The position numbers were made by a program, and so were the translations under genes. Of a stretch of 39,327 bases of DNA, positions 7,015 to 15,597 are shown in pieces. The notes below the pieces were generated by a model. That model worked only from the letters and a program-made list of their open reading frames with translations, was not told the origin of the DNA and ran no database searches. The DNA is taken from positions 1 through 39,327 of the forward strand of contig NZ_JAGGKE010000019.1 of assembly GCF_017873555.1 (NCBI RefSeq). The letters run 5' to 3'. The DNA comes from Halorubrum trapanicum. Its GTDB lineage: Archaea > Halobacteriota > Halobacteria > Halobacteriales > Haloferacaceae. Every line of letters begins with the position of its first letter. Position 1 is the stretch's first letter.

Positions 7015-7593
7015 ATGGTATCGAGCGAGGGCGACGACGACTGGACGGCGCAGGTGGAGGCGCAGCGGGAGGCGAAGGTTCAGCAGTTCCGCGAGTCGGC
7101 GCGGTCGCCGCTGCCGGTCTCGATGCGGGGCGACGCCTTTCCCGGGCTGGCGTACTTCGACCCGGACCCGGCGTACCGGTTCGTCCTCCCGCTTCACGAA
7201 CACGACGAGAAGGAGACCGTCACCGTCGAGACGACCGCCGACGGCGAGCAGACGTACCGCCGCTGGGGGGAGTTCCGCTTCGAGGTCGACGGGGAGTCGG
7301 CGACGCTTCAGGCGTACCGCCCCGCCGACGGCGACGACCGATTTTGGGTACCCTTCCGCGACGCGACCAGCGGCGAGGCGACGTACGGCGCGGGCCGGTA
7401 CCTCGATCTGGAGCCCGACCGCGACCGCGTCGACGGCGAGTGGGTGGTGGACTTCAACCTGGCGTACAACCCGACGTGCGCGTACAACCACGCCTACGAG
7501 TGTCCGCTCGTTCCGACGGAGAACTGGCTCGACGTCGCCATCGAGGCGGGCGAAAAGGAGTTCCCCGCGGAGGCGGCCGGCGCGGATCACTGA
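7015..7593 (+). CDS. DUF1684 domain protein
   Basis: The 192-residue protein matches the DUF1684 pattern throughout: an N-terminal E-x-x-R helical part, then DPAYRFVLPLHEH, a central TYRRWGEFRFEV strand pair, VPFRDATSGEATYGAGRYLDL, and VDFNLAYNPTCAYNHAYECPLVPTEN near the C-terminus (two segments, with conserved Asn-Pro-Tyr/Cys-like positions). The biochemical role of the family is not established. I choose ATG 7015 over an upstream in-frame start at 6865 because the leader would be Pro/Arg rich and unlike haloarchaeal proteins; TTATTG near 6981-6986 can serve as a promoter box. Confidence 0.88.
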   Translation: MVSSEGDDDWTAQVEAQREAKVQQFRESARSPLPVSMRGDAFPGLAYFDPDPAYRFVLPLHEHDEKETVTVETTADGEQTYRRWGEFRFEVDGESATLQAYRPADGDDRFWVPFRDATSGEATYGAGRYLDLEPDRDRVDGEWVVDFNLAYNPTCAYNHAYECPLVPTENWLDVAIEAGEKEFPAEAAGADH

Positions 7594-7757
7594 CCGGCGG
7601 CGCAGATTACTGACCGGTGGCGGGGGGTCGGCGAGCGGGCCGCGGCGTCCGACGCGAGAGCGGTCCCAGTGCGCTTTTTCCGGCGAGTGTGAGTCTCTTT
7701 CGCACGGTACGGACGCGGATGACAACCCACATTAACCATGAATCCGAACGCCGGGAC

Positions 7758-8996
7758 ATGAGCGATTCGTACGTGATCGTCGGTGACGGTATCGCGGGCG
7801 CGTCCGCGGCCGAGACGCTCCGCGAGGAAGCGCCCGACGCCGAGATCACGGTTCTCACGGACGAGGGGGAGTCCCTCTACAACCGGATTCTGATCAAAGA
7901 GTACGCGAAAGGGAAGCTCCCCGAGGCGCCGATATCGATCCACCAGGAGGACTGGTACGACGAGCACGACGTCGACCTCCGACTCAACACCGTCGTCGTG
8001 GACATCGACGTCGAGAACGACGCGGTCCACACCCACGAGGGAGAAACCTTCGAGTACGACTCCCTCCTGCTCGCGATCGGCGGCACCCCCCAGCAGCTCC
8101 CGGTCGAGAACGCCGACGCCGACGGGATCCACCACTTCTGGACGTTCCAGGACGCCCGCAACATCAAAGAGAGCGTCGAGGGCGCCGAGAAGGGCGTCAT
8201 CGTCGGCGCGGGCCTGCTCGGCATCGACTTCGCGGCCATCTGCGGCGCGCAGGACGTCGAGGCGAAGTACCTGATGCGCGGCGACAACTGGTGGCGCTAC
8301 GCGCTCTCCGAGGAGGGCGCAGAGATCATGCACGAGGCGATGCGCGAGCGCGGCGTCGAACCCGTCTTCGACTCCGGCGTCGACCGCTTCGAGGTCGACG
8401 ACGACGGCCACGTCGAGGCCGCGGTCGACCCGAACGGCGAGCGCTACGAGTGCGACTTCGCGGGCGTCGCCATCGGGCTGAACTTCAACACCGAACTCGT
8501 CGAGGACACGCCGCTTGAGATCGACGACGGTATCGTCGTCGACGAGTTCATGCGCACCAACGTCGACAACGTGTACGCCGCGGGCGATATCACGTCGTTC
8601 AACGACCTCATCCTCGGCGAGCAGGCGAAGAACGGCTCGTGGGGATCGGCCAAAGAGCAGGGGACGATCGCCGCCCGGAACATGGTCGAGTACGGCAGCG
8701 AGGCGTTCGAGTGGGTCTCCTCGTACTCGATCACGCACTTCGATTTTCCCTTCCTTTCGTTCGGCCACCCGACGCTCGGCGACGACTCCGTGGAGGCGAC
8801 CACCGCCGAGAGCGAGTGGCGCCGCGTCGCGCTGAAGGACGGGAAGGTCGTCGGCGGCGTACTCATCGGCGACCTCTCGCCGCAGTCCGCGTTCAAGCAG
8901 CTGATGCGCGAGGGCCGCGACGTGAGCGACCAGAAGGACCGCCTCATGGAGCCCGGCTTCTCGGTCGACGACCTGGCGGCCCCGACCGAGCAGTAA
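7758..8996 (+). CDS. FAD/NAD(P)-dependent oxidoreductase
   Basis: The 412-residue protein has two dinucleotide folds: FAD-binding VIVGDGIAGASAAETL (about 6-21) and NAD(P)-binding GVIVGAGLLGIDFA (about 150-163). The late FAD motif NVYAAGDI is near 275. It resembles rubredoxin reductase and the flavin part of NirB. No CxxC redox pair or CoADR-type cysteine is seen near the N-terminus, so electrons probably pass to a separate acceptor. A long in-frame extension exists, but ATG 7758 is chosen because ATTAACC (7731-7737) lies about 24 bp upstream, giving a leaderless transcript. Electron partner unknown. Confidence 0.88.
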   Translation: MSDSYVIVGDGIAGASAAETLREEAPDAEITVLTDEGESLYNRILIKEYAKGKLPEAPISIHQEDWYDEHDVDLRLNTVVVDIDVENDAVHTHEGETFEYDSLLLAIGGTPQQLPVENADADGIHHFWTFQDARNIKESVEGAEKGVIVGAGLLGIDFAAICGAQDVEAKYLMRGDNWWRYALSEEGAEIMHEAMRERGVEPVFDSGVDRFEVDDDGHVEAAVDPNGERYECDFAGVAIGLNFNTELVEDTPLEIDDGIVVDEFMRTNVDNVYAAGDITSFNDLILGEQAKNGSWGSAKEQGTIAARNMVEYGSEAFEWVSSYSITHFDFPFLSFGHPTLGDDSVEATTAESEWRRVALKDGKVVGGVLIGDLSPQSAFKQLMREGRDVSDQKDRLMEPGFSVDDLAAPTEQ

Positions 8997-9133
8997 TCGC
9001 GGACTGCGGTCGCGCTTCTCCTTCGTTCGCGCGACGACCGCCGAGACCCGGGTGTCGCGTCCGTGAGACGGAGACCGACGGAATCGCCGCGCGCCGCGAA
9101 ACGTTTATGATTGATCGTGTTATACGATACCAC

Positions 9134-9349
9134 ATGTCACTTAGAGACACCGGGCGACAGGTACGGCTCCGCCGCACCGGTCGCGTCCCGTCCGATGCGC
9201 GGGTCCGCCACTACGACGAGCTGGACGACGACGAGCAGGGCGTCGTGCGGGAGCTGGCGGGCGAGCCGTGGACGGCGCCGGAGACCGGCGACCTCGGCGA
9301 CGGGGACGTGGTGAAGTTCACCGAGTACTACCTCGTTCGGTCGCGGTGA
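9134..9349 (+). CDS. Small haloarchaeal conserved protein
   Basis: A 71-residue protein with a basic N-terminus (MSLRDTGRQVRLRRTGR), then an acidic part containing DELDDDEQGVV and a final DVVKFTEYYLVRSR. I do not recognise a named family and see no metal or membrane motif. GTTTATGA at 9104-9111 is about 26 bp before ATG 9134, so the start is probably leaderless. Its acidity and codon use match the neighbours, supporting a real gene. Confidence 0.65.
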   Translation: MSLRDTGRQVRLRRTGRVPSDARVRHYDELDDDEQGVVRELAGEPWTAPETGDLGDGDVVKFTEYYLVRSR

Positions 9350-9447
9350 CGGCGTTCGGGGCGCGGTAGCGGGTCTCGGTGAGCGGTCGAGGTCGCCGCC
9401 CGCGCGGAAGCGAAGTTGTTTTCGCCGGCCGGGAGCAAGCGGGGCGC

Positions 9448-9864
9448 ATGGACAGCGGCGGATCCACAGACATGACGCTGGCGTTCGAGTTGGAGGCGCT
9501 GAAAGCGCTCGCGGACCCCAACGCGGTGTTCAACAACGCCCGACAGTGGACGGAGTACGTCGGCGTCGTCAGCGAGAAGCCGACCTACGTCGTCACGAAC
9601 TTCACGCGGAAACACCGCGTGCGACAGGACTTCTTCTCCGGACCGCGCGGCGTCGAAGAGAGCCTGGAGAACATCAGCGGGCAGTTCGACACGGACCGGC
9701 ACGTCTTCGTGGGGGTCGACGACGAGGACGAAGCCGTCGCCGAGGCGACCGGGTGGGAGTTCCTCCACGTCGAGGACGCCGCCGAGGCCGCGGGCTGGAC
9801 GCTCGCGACCGGCGAGACCGCGGACGAGGCGCCCGAGGAGCAGGCCCGCGACGACTGGCCCTGA
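9448..9864 (+). CDS. Haloarchaeal conserved protein (possibly DUF7124)
   Basis: This 138-residue soluble protein has the sequence MTLAFELEALKALADPNAVF at residues 9-28, then a strand-rich core with VVSEKPTYVVTNFTRKH and an acidic C-terminus. I recall a haloarchaeal family DUF7124 of this shape, from memory only. ATG 9448 is preferred, with the T-rich box TTGTTTT (9416-9422) about 29 bp upstream; ATG 9472 is an alternative. The basic TRKHRVRQDFF segment could touch nucleic acid, but that is a guess. Function unknown. Confidence 0.72.
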   Translation: MDSGGSTDMTLAFELEALKALADPNAVFNNARQWTEYVGVVSEKPTYVVTNFTRKHRVRQDFFSGPRGVEESLENISGQFDTDRHVFVGVDDEDEAVAEATGWEFLHVEDAAEAAGWTLATGETADEAPEEQARDDWP

Positions 9865-9930
9865 GTCGCGTTCCCGACCCCGGCCCCCTCGACCGGGAGG
9901 TGTTTTGACGAGGACGACGAACGCGGAGTC

Positions 9931-10644
9931 ATGACCGACCGCGACGACGGTTCCGAGACCGGGGATCACGGCGACCGCGAGGGGCATCACGACCACGGCG
10001 ACGACGACCATCACGACCACGACGACGATCACCGTCACGACGACGGCCACGACCACCACCACGACCACGACATCGACTCGGCCGCGGTCGCGGTCGTCAC
10101 CGTGTCGTCGTCGCGCGGCGCGGACGAGGACCCGGCGGGCGACTACGTCACGGCCGCCTTCGAGGAGGCGGGCCACGAGGTCGCCGTCCGCGAGCTGATT
10201 CCGGACGACTACGACAGCGTTCAGGGGACCGTCGACAGGCTCGCTCGCCGGAAGGACACGGACGCGGTGGTGACCACCGGCGGCACGGGCGTCACGCCGG
10301 ACGACGTCACGCCCGAGGCGGTCCGCGGGCTGTTCGCGAAGCCGCTCCCCGGGTTCGGCGAGCTGTTCCGGCGGCTCTCCTATGAGGAGGTCGGGACGCG
10401 GACGATCGGCTCGCGCGCGACGGCCGGTGTCGTCTCCGCGACGCCGGTGTTCTGTCTCCCCGGATCCGAGAACGCGGTCCGTCTCGGCGTCGACGAGGTG
10501 ATCCTGCCCGAGGTCGGCCATCTCGCAGGGCTCGCCGGGCGCGGGCTCGACGACGAGGAAGAAGGTGAGGGCGAACCAGGCGACGACGGGGAGGGAAGCG
10601 AGGACGGGTCAGGCGACGACGAGTCGGCGACCGAAGGGGCCTGA
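9931..10644 (+). CDS. moaB: MoaB/MogA-like molybdopterin-biosynthesis protein with His-rich N-terminus
   Basis: The MoaB/MogA domain (about 50-205 of 237) acts in molybdenum cofactor synthesis, adenylylating molybdopterin before metal insertion. The motifs are [12 protein letters not shown] (about 113-124), [22 protein letters not shown] (two segments) and [11 protein letters not shown], which bind the pterin. The first 46 residues are an unusual Asp/His tract with 14 histidines between 13 and 46, and the last 35 residues are acidic. The His tract could hold divalent metal; this is an inference. TGTTTTGA at 9901-9908 is about 27 bp before ATG. The gene converges on trpG with only 12 bp between the stops. 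Confidence 0.87.
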   Translation: MTDRDDGSETGDHGDREGHHDHGDDDHHDHDDDHRHDDGHDHHHDHDIDSAAVAVVTVSSSRGADEDPAGDYVTAAFEEAGHEVAVRELIPDDYDSVQGTVDRLARRKDTDAVVTTGGTGVTPDDVTPEAVRGLFAKPLPGFGELFRRLSYEEVGTRTIGSRATAGVVSATPVFCLPGSENAVRLGVDEVILPEVGHLAGLAGRGLDDEEEGEGEPGDDGEGSEDGSGDDESATEGA

Positions 10645-10656
10645 CGCGCCGTCGCC

Positions 10657-11250
10657 TCAGACGGCGGTGAGGAAGTTGCGGATGAGGTCGTGACCGGATC
10701 CGGTCAGCACGCTCTCCGGGTGGAACTGGACCGCCTCGATCGGGTGCTCGCGGTGGCGGATCCCCATCACGATCGACTCGCCGTCGTGGTCCGTGGTGGC
10801 CGACACGGCGAACGCGTCGGGCACCTCGGTGGCCGCCAGCGAGTGGTAGCGCCCGGCCCGGAACCCCTGTTCCAGCCCGCGGAACACCCCTTTCCCGTCG
10901 TGGTCGACGGCGAACGCCTTGCCGTGGACCGGCTCCGGGGCGTGCCCGACCGTCCCGCCGTACTCGTGGACGGCCGCCTCCAGGCCGAGACAGACCCCGA
11001 GCGTCGGCACCCGCTGCGAGAGGTCGCGCAACACCGGCATCGTCACGCCCACGTCGCGGTCGTTCTTCGGGTGGCCCGGTCCGGGGCTGACGATCACCGC
11101 GTCCGGCTCCGCGCCCTCGATCTCCGCGAGCGACGCGGTGTTTTTGAACACCTCGACGCCGACCGACTCGCCGTCGACCGTCTGGTCGGAGACGTACTCG
11201 ACGAGGTTGTAGGTGAACGAGTCGAAGTTGTCGACGACGACGGCCTTCAT
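10657..11250 (-). CDS. trpG: Anthranilate synthase component II (glutamine amidotransferase)
   Basis: TrpG supplies ammonia from glutamine to TrpE for making anthranilate, the first step of tryptophan synthesis. The 197 residues match the family length. MKAVVVDNFDSFTYNLVEY is the standard N-terminus, SPGPGHP (55-61) forms the oxyanion region, the nucleophile is C87 in GVCLGLE, and the His/Glu of the triad are H177 and E179 in QFHPES. The usual GHQ after the cysteine is GLE here. It is the last gene of the minus-strand trpDFEG operon; its ATG overlaps the trpE stop by 4 bases (11247-11250). Confidence 0.95.
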   Translation of the reverse strand: MKAVVVDNFDSFTYNLVEYVSDQTVDGESVGVEVFKNTASLAEIEGAEPDAVIVSPGPGHPKNDRDVGVTMPVLRDLSQRVPTLGVCLGLEAAVHEYGGTVGHAPEPVHGKAFAVDHDGKGVFRGLEQGFRAGRYHSLAATEVPDAFAVSATTDHDGESIVMGIRHREHPIEAVQFHPESVLTGSGHDLIRNFLTAV

Positions 11251-12932
11251 CGGTCACCCTCCGTGCCGGTGGCGATCGGTTCGTCGTCGCCCGGGTCGGC
11301 CGCGTCGCCTCCTTCCCCGTTCTCCTCACGGATTCGGTCGATCGCGGTCAACACGCCGTCCATCTTCTGTTCGGTCTCCTCGTACTCCGCGGCCGGGTCG
11401 GAGTCGGCGACGAGGCCCGCGCCGGCGCGCACGCCGACGACCGACTCCTCGCCCGACTCGTCGAGCGTCGCGGTCCGGATCACGATCGCGAAGTCGGCGT
11501 CTCCGGTCCACGCGTAGTAGCCGACGCCGCCGCCGTACGCCTCCCGCGGGGTCGTTTCGAGGGCGTCGATGATCTCCATCGCGCGCACCTTCGGCGCGCC
11601 GGTGAGCGTCCCCGCCGGGAACGTCGCGCGCGTCGCGTCGAACGCGTCGGAATCGGCCGCGAGCGTTCCCGTGACGGTCGACTCGATGTGCTGGACGTGG
11701 CTGTACTTCAGCACGTTCATGAACTCCTCGACGCGGACGGACCCCGGCTCCGAGACGCGTCGCACGTCGTTGCGCGCGAGGTCGACGAGCATCGTGTGTT
11801 CGGCGCGCTCCTTGTCGTCGGCGAGCATCTCGCCCGCGAGCCGGCGGTCCTCGACCGGACTCGTCCCGCGCGGGCAGGTGCCCGCGATGGGGTTCGAGAC
11901 GACGCGGTCGCCCTTCACCGACACGAGCGTCTCCGGGCTGGCCCCGACGACGCTCCGGTCGTCGTGGCGCAGCACGTACATGTACGGCGAGGGGTTCACG
12001 TCGCGGAGCGCCGCGTACAGCCCGAGCGAGTCGACCTCGCCGCGGAGCTCGCGGCTGCGCGAGATCACGCCCTGATAGATGTCGCCGTCGAGGACGTGTT
12101 GCTTGGCGGTTCGGACCGCCTCCTCGTACTCCTCGCGCGGGTCCGCGGACTCCTCGCGTACGCGGACCCCGTCGGGGTCCGGCGGCTCGGCCGCGCGCAG
12201 TTCGGTCGCGACGCGCTCGGCCTCCGCGACGAGGTCGTCGTACACCGCGCCCGGGTCGTCGTCGACGCCGATCACCGGGGTGAAAACGAGTTCGGCGCCG
12301 CCCTCCTTCTCGTCGAAGACGACGGTCCGGGTCGTGAGCGCGAACTCCGCGTCGGGAAACTCAGTCTCCGGGCGCTCGACACCGACCTCCTCCAGCCAGA
12401 GGTCGTAGACGGCCTCGTACGCGAGGAACCCGACGAACCCGCCGGAGAGTATCTGTCGGTCGGTGTCGGGGAAGCCCCGGAGGCTCACCTCCGGGAACGC
12501 GGCGCGAACGCGGTCGACCGCGTCGCCCGCTTCGGGACCGAGACCGGGAGCGGTCGCCTCGGACCCCTCGTCGCCGGCGGACCCCTCCCCGACGAACTCG
12601 GCCGCCGGGCCGAGTTCGGTCACCTCGGTGCGGTCCGGGTGGACCGAGACGATCGCCTCGGGGTCGTAGCCGACGAACGAGTAGCGGGCGTGCCTGTCCG
12701 CCTTCCCGCCCGACGTGAACGCGCCGTCGGGGTCGCTGGAGGCGACCTTCTCGCCGGACTCGAGGAGGAACCCGTACGGTCCCTCGCCGACCAGCGTCGC
12801 GTACGCCCCGAGCGGGGTCACGTCGGCGTCGAGCGAGACCGACGCGCGGACCACGACCGGCTTCTCGGCGTCCGCGGCGAGGTCGACGAACTCGGCCTTC
12901 GAGCGGTCGAGCGAAGGTGACGCGTCGCTCAT
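11247..12932 (-). CDS. trpE: Anthranilate synthase component I
   Basis: TrpE converts chorismate plus ammonia to anthranilate with TrpG. The 561-residue protein has the N-terminal regulatory half, including LLES (56-59), the conserved tryptophan-binding motif for feedback inhibition. The C-terminal chorismate-binding half contains GASPETLVS, PIAGTCPRG, YSHVQHIESTV and GAPKVRAMEIID. It has a short acidic insertion near 115-130 and an acidic tail, which are common halophile additions. Its ATG at 12932 overlaps the trpF stop by 4 bases, and its own stop overlaps trpG, so translation is likely coupled along the operon. Confidence 0.96.
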   Translation of the reverse strand: MSDASPSLDRSKAEFVDLAADAEKPVVVRASVSLDADVTPLGAYATLVGEGPYGFLLESGEKVASSDPDGAFTSGGKADRHARYSFVGYDPEAIVSVHPDRTEVTELGPAAEFVGEGSAGDEGSEATAPGLGPEAGDAVDRVRAAFPEVSLRGFPDTDRQILSGGFVGFLAYEAVYDLWLEEVGVERPETEFPDAEFALTTRTVVFDEKEGGAELVFTPVIGVDDDPGAVYDDLVAEAERVATELRAAEPPDPDGVRVREESADPREEYEEAVRTAKQHVLDGDIYQGVISRSRELRGEVDSLGLYAALRDVNPSPYMYVLRHDDRSVVGASPETLVSVKGDRVVSNPIAGTCPRGTSPVEDRRLAGEMLADDKERAEHTMLVDLARNDVRRVSEPGSVRVEEFMNVLKYSHVQHIESTVTGTLAADSDAFDATRATFPAGTLTGAPKVRAMEIIDALETTPREAYGGGVGYYAWTGDADFAIVIRTATLDESGEESVVGVRAGAGLVADSDPAAEYEETEQKMDGVLTAIDRIREENGEGGDAADPGDDEPIATGTEGDR

Positions 12933-13573
12933 GCCAGCTCCATCTCCCGACCCGCGTTGGCGACGAACCGGGCCACCGCGTTGTGGTCCTTCCGCCCCCC
13001 CTCGAGTTCGACGCCCGAGGCGACGTCGACCGCGAAGGGGTCGGCGACGCGGACCGCCTCGGCGACCGTGTCGGCCGTGAGTCCGCCCGCGAGCACGACC
13101 GGCGTGGTGAGCCGCGCGGCGAGCTCGCCGGTCGCGTGCCAGTCGTGCGTCTCGCCGGTGCCGCCCGCACCGGCGTCGTCGGTGGAGTCGACGACGAGCG
13201 CGTCGACCGCGCCGTCCAACTCCTCGGCGCGGGCGGTGTCGTCGGCGTCGACCGTGAGCAGCACTTTGCGCTCAGTTTCGGCCCGAATGTACCGCAGTTC
13301 GTCGACGGTCCACTCGCCGTGGAGCTGGATCGCGTCGGGGGCGACCGTCCGGGCGAGTTCGACCGCGCGCTCGGCGGAGTCGGGCATCGTCACGAGCGTC
13401 GCGGTGACGAACGGGGGCACGTCCGCGAGCAGCTCCGCCGCCGTCGCGGGGTCGACCTCGCGCGGCGAGTCGACCGGGACTTCGGTGATCACGCCGACCG
13501 CGTCGGCCCCAGCCTCGATCGCGGCGCGGAGGTCCGCCTCCCGGGCGATCCCGCAGATCTTCACCCGCGCCAT
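12929..13573 (-). CDS. trpF: Phosphoribosylanthranilate isomerase
   Basis: TrpF isomerises phosphoribosylanthranilate to its carboxyphenylamino-deoxyribulose phosphate form. ATG 13573 gives 214 residues beginning MARVKICGI, the family signature with the catalytic cysteine (C7) in KICG. The later LVVDSTDDAGAGGTG region and VLAGGLTADTVAEAV contain the general-acid Asp and phosphate-binding loops of the TIM barrel. The longer in-frame extension to 13618 lies inside trpD and is not used. The trpD stop and trpF ATG share one base (TGATG). Confidence 0.95.
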   Translation of the reverse strand: MARVKICGIAREADLRAAIEAGADAVGVITEVPVDSPREVDPATAAELLADVPPFVTATLVTMPDSAERAVELARTVAPDAIQLHGEWTVDELRYIRAETERKVLLTVDADDTARAEELDGAVDALVVDSTDDAGAGGTGETHDWHATGELAARLTTPVVLAGGLTADTVAEAVRVADPFAVDVASGVELEGGRKDHNAVARFVANAGREMELA

Positions 13574-14607
13574 CAGTCGTCGTCCTCCGGAGCGACTTCC
13601 GTGAGCGAGTCGCCGCACAGCGCCGCGAACTTCTCGGCGGCCGCGCCGGAGTCGATCGCCTCGGCCGCGCGCTCGACGCCCGCGGCCAGCGTGTCCGCCT
13701 CCCCCGCGACGTAGATTGCGGCGCCCGCGTTCGCCAAGATCAGGTCGCGCTTCGGTCCCGTCACGGAGCCGTCGACGATCCCGCGGAGGTCGGCGGCGTT
13801 CTCCTCGGGCGAGCCGCCCGCGACGGCTTCGATGGGCGCGGCGTCGAGACCGAGGTCATCGGGCGAGAGGGTGAACTCCGTCACGTCCTCGCCGTCGACC
13901 TCGGCGGCGACCGTCTCCGAATGGATCCCGATCTCGTCCATCCCGGCGCCGTGGACGACGAGCGCGCGCTCGACGGGCATGTGCGCGAGCGACCGCGCGA
14001 TGACGGGGACGAGGTCGGGGTCGTACACGCCGAGCACCTGCGCGTCGGCGCCCGCGGGGTTGGTGAGCGGCCCGAGCACGTTGAATATCGTCCGCATTCC
14101 CAGTTCCTTTCGCGGGCCGATGACGGCCTTCATCGCCGGGTGGAAGACGGGCGCGAGCATGAAGCCGATCCCGTCCTCCTCGATCGCCGCCTCGACGGCC
14201 GGGGGTTCGGCCTCGACGTCGGCGCCCGCGACCTCCAGCACGTCGGCGCTCCCCGACGAGGAGGAGACCGAGTAGTTGCCGTGCTTCGCGATCGGCACCC
14301 CGGCGCCCGCGGCGACGATGGCGGCGGTCGTCGAGACGTTGATCGTGTCGTAGTCGTCGCCGCCGGTGCCGCAGGTGTCGACGAGCGGCTCGCGTTCGGG
14401 TTCGATCGTGCGCGCGGCGTCGCGCATCCCCTGCGCGAACCCGGCGATCTCGGCTTCGGTCTCGCCCTTCGCGCGGAGCGCGGCCAGCAGCGCCCCGATC
14501 TGGGCATCTGTGGCGTCTTCGAAGACGAGCCGCGCGGCCTCGCGCGCCTCGTCGAGGGGCAGATCCGTCCCGTCCGTCACGCGCTCGACCGTGTCGTTGA
14601 GATTCAT
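13573..14607 (-). CDS. trpD: Anthranilate phosphoribosyltransferase
   Basis: TrpD transfers the phosphoribosyl group from PRPP to anthranilate. ATG 14607 gives 344 residues, the usual length; an in-frame start at 14646 would extend into the operator region. DTCGTGGDDYDTINVSTTAA is the glycine-rich PRPP loop, KHGNYSVSSSSGSADVLE is the second conserved loop, and FHPAMKAVIGPRKELGMRTIFNVLGPLTNP (two segments) is the anthranilate site. It is the first gene of trpDFEG, the order described for Haloferax volcanii. The promoter (14640-14664) carries two TGTACA boxes; see the finding. trpC, trpB and trpA are not in this window. Confidence 0.95.
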   Translation of the reverse strand: MNLNDTVERVTDGTDLPLDEAREAARLVFEDATDAQIGALLAALRAKGETEAEIAGFAQGMRDAARTIEPEREPLVDTCGTGGDDYDTINVSTTAAIVAAGAGVPIAKHGNYSVSSSSGSADVLEVAGADVEAEPPAVEAAIEEDGIGFMLAPVFHPAMKAVIGPRKELGMRTIFNVLGPLTNPAGADAQVLGVYDPDLVPVIARSLAHMPVERALVVHGAGMDEIGIHSETVAAEVDGEDVTEFTLSPDDLGLDAAPIEAVAGGSPEENAADLRGIVDGSVTGPKRDLILANAGAAIYVAGEADTLAAGVERAAEAIDSGAAAEKFAALCGDSLTEVAPEDDD

Positions 14608-14639
14608 TGTGTCCACCGATGTAGTATTCCGCGTTGTGA

Positions 14640-14664
14640 TGTACAAGTGTGTACACTAATTTAA
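14640..14664 (-). promoter_or_regulatory. trpDFEG promoter with two TGTACA boxes
   Basis: TGTACA occurs at 14640-14645 and 14650-14655, exactly 10 bp apart, so both face the same side of the helix. Just upstream on the minus strand TTAAATTAG (about 14656-14664) is a TATA-like box that would start transcription near 14633. The boxes therefore lie between TATA and start, a position suited to repression. TGTACA is the TRP-box sequence bound by TrpY in Methanothermobacter; its use here is an inference. Confidence 0.6.
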
Positions 14665-14766
14665 CGCTGTCGCCGAGACGTGAATCGGGAACACGCGGCG
14701 AGAACACGGGAGAACGAGAAGGACAGACGAGAGCGACGCGGAAGCGGCGGCGCGTCGGCCGCGCCT

Positions 14767-15477
14767 CTACTCCGCGTCGAGCGCGGTCGACCCGTCTGCC
14801 TCGACGACGACGACGGGGACCTCGGCGTCGCCGACGACCGTGTCGGTCGTGGAGCCGAAGACGAACCGACCGACCGTCCCCGTCGTCGGCGCGCCCACGA
14901 CGACCAGGTCGTAGTAGGGCGACTGCTCGACGACCGCGCCCGCCGCGGTCCGGTCCTCGACGAGCCACCGGTCGGCGCGGTCGAACCCGCCGAGCCTGTC
15001 CTCGGCCGCGTCGAGGAGTCGCTCGCCGGCCGCGACGTAGTCGGTGCCGTCCGCGTCGCCGGGACCGTCAGCGGGGGCGGCAGTTCCGCTCGCGCCCTCG
15101 TCGGGTCCGGCGTCGGCGAGCGCCGCGTCCGAGGGGACGACGTGGAACAGTTCGAGCCACGCGTCGGTCGCCGCCGCGATCTCCCGCGCGACGTCGACGG
15201 TCGCTCCCGAGTGCGGGCCGGGACCGACCGCGACGAGGACCGAGGAGACGCGGTCGGGACGCTCCGCGCGGTCGGCGCCGTTCAGCGATACGTCGGCCGC
15301 GGCGGCGACGTCGACCGCGTCGTCGACCGCGGGTCCGATCACGGAGTCGCCGACCGCGAGCGAGTCGACCGCGGCGGAACCGCCGCTCGCGGTCGACTCG
15401 CTCGAACCGCCGCGGGCGCCGCCGTTTCGGGTCCCGCCGTTTCGGGTGCTCCCACCGTCGGCGTCGCTCCCGTTCAT
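14767..15477 (-). CDS. Universal stress protein (UspA) family
   Basis: The 236-residue protein has a Usp domain from about residue 76 (VSSVLVAVGPGPHSGATVDVA) to near the C-terminus. The nucleotide-binding-like region is VVVGAPTTGTVGRFVFGSTT, close to the ATP-loop pattern G-x2-G-x9-G-S/T. The first 75 residues are unusual: a Gly/Ser/Asn low-complexity stretch, including RNGGTRNGGARGG, and an acidic linker. Usp proteins are cytosolic and linked to stress; the specific role is unknown. TTTATCTG (about 15500-15507, minus strand) gives a leaderless start, and a 7-bp palindrome lies next to it. Confidence 0.82.
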   Translation of the reverse strand: MNGSDADGGSTRNGGTRNGGARGGSSESTASGGSAAVDSLAVGDSVIGPAVDDAVDVAAAADVSLNGADRAERPDRVSSVLVAVGPGPHSGATVDVAREIAAATDAWLELFHVVPSDAALADAGPDEGASGTAAPADGPGDADGTDYVAAGERLLDAAEDRLGGFDRADRWLVEDRTAAGAVVEQSPYYDLVVVGAPTTGTVGRFVFGSTTDTVVGDAEVPVVVVEADGSTALDAE

Positions 15478-15486
15478 ACGCGAACG

Positions 15487-15502
15487 TCTGACGCTCGTCA
15501 GA
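15487..15502. promoter_or_regulatory. Palindrome in the Usp promoter (possible operator)
   Basis: TCTGACG at 15487-15493 and CGTCAGA at 15496-15502 form a perfect inverted repeat with 2 bp between. It sits 10-25 bp before ATG 15477 and touches the TATA-like box, where a bound regulator could block transcription. Chance cannot be excluded in GC-rich DNA. Confidence 0.4.
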
Positions 15503-15597
15503 TAAATCCCGTTGGTTCCGGTCCCGTTCCGGCCGAGCGCTCGCGCCGCGAGGCCCAGCGCCGGGAGCCTCGGGGCGTCACTCCCGGAAGACCGGCA

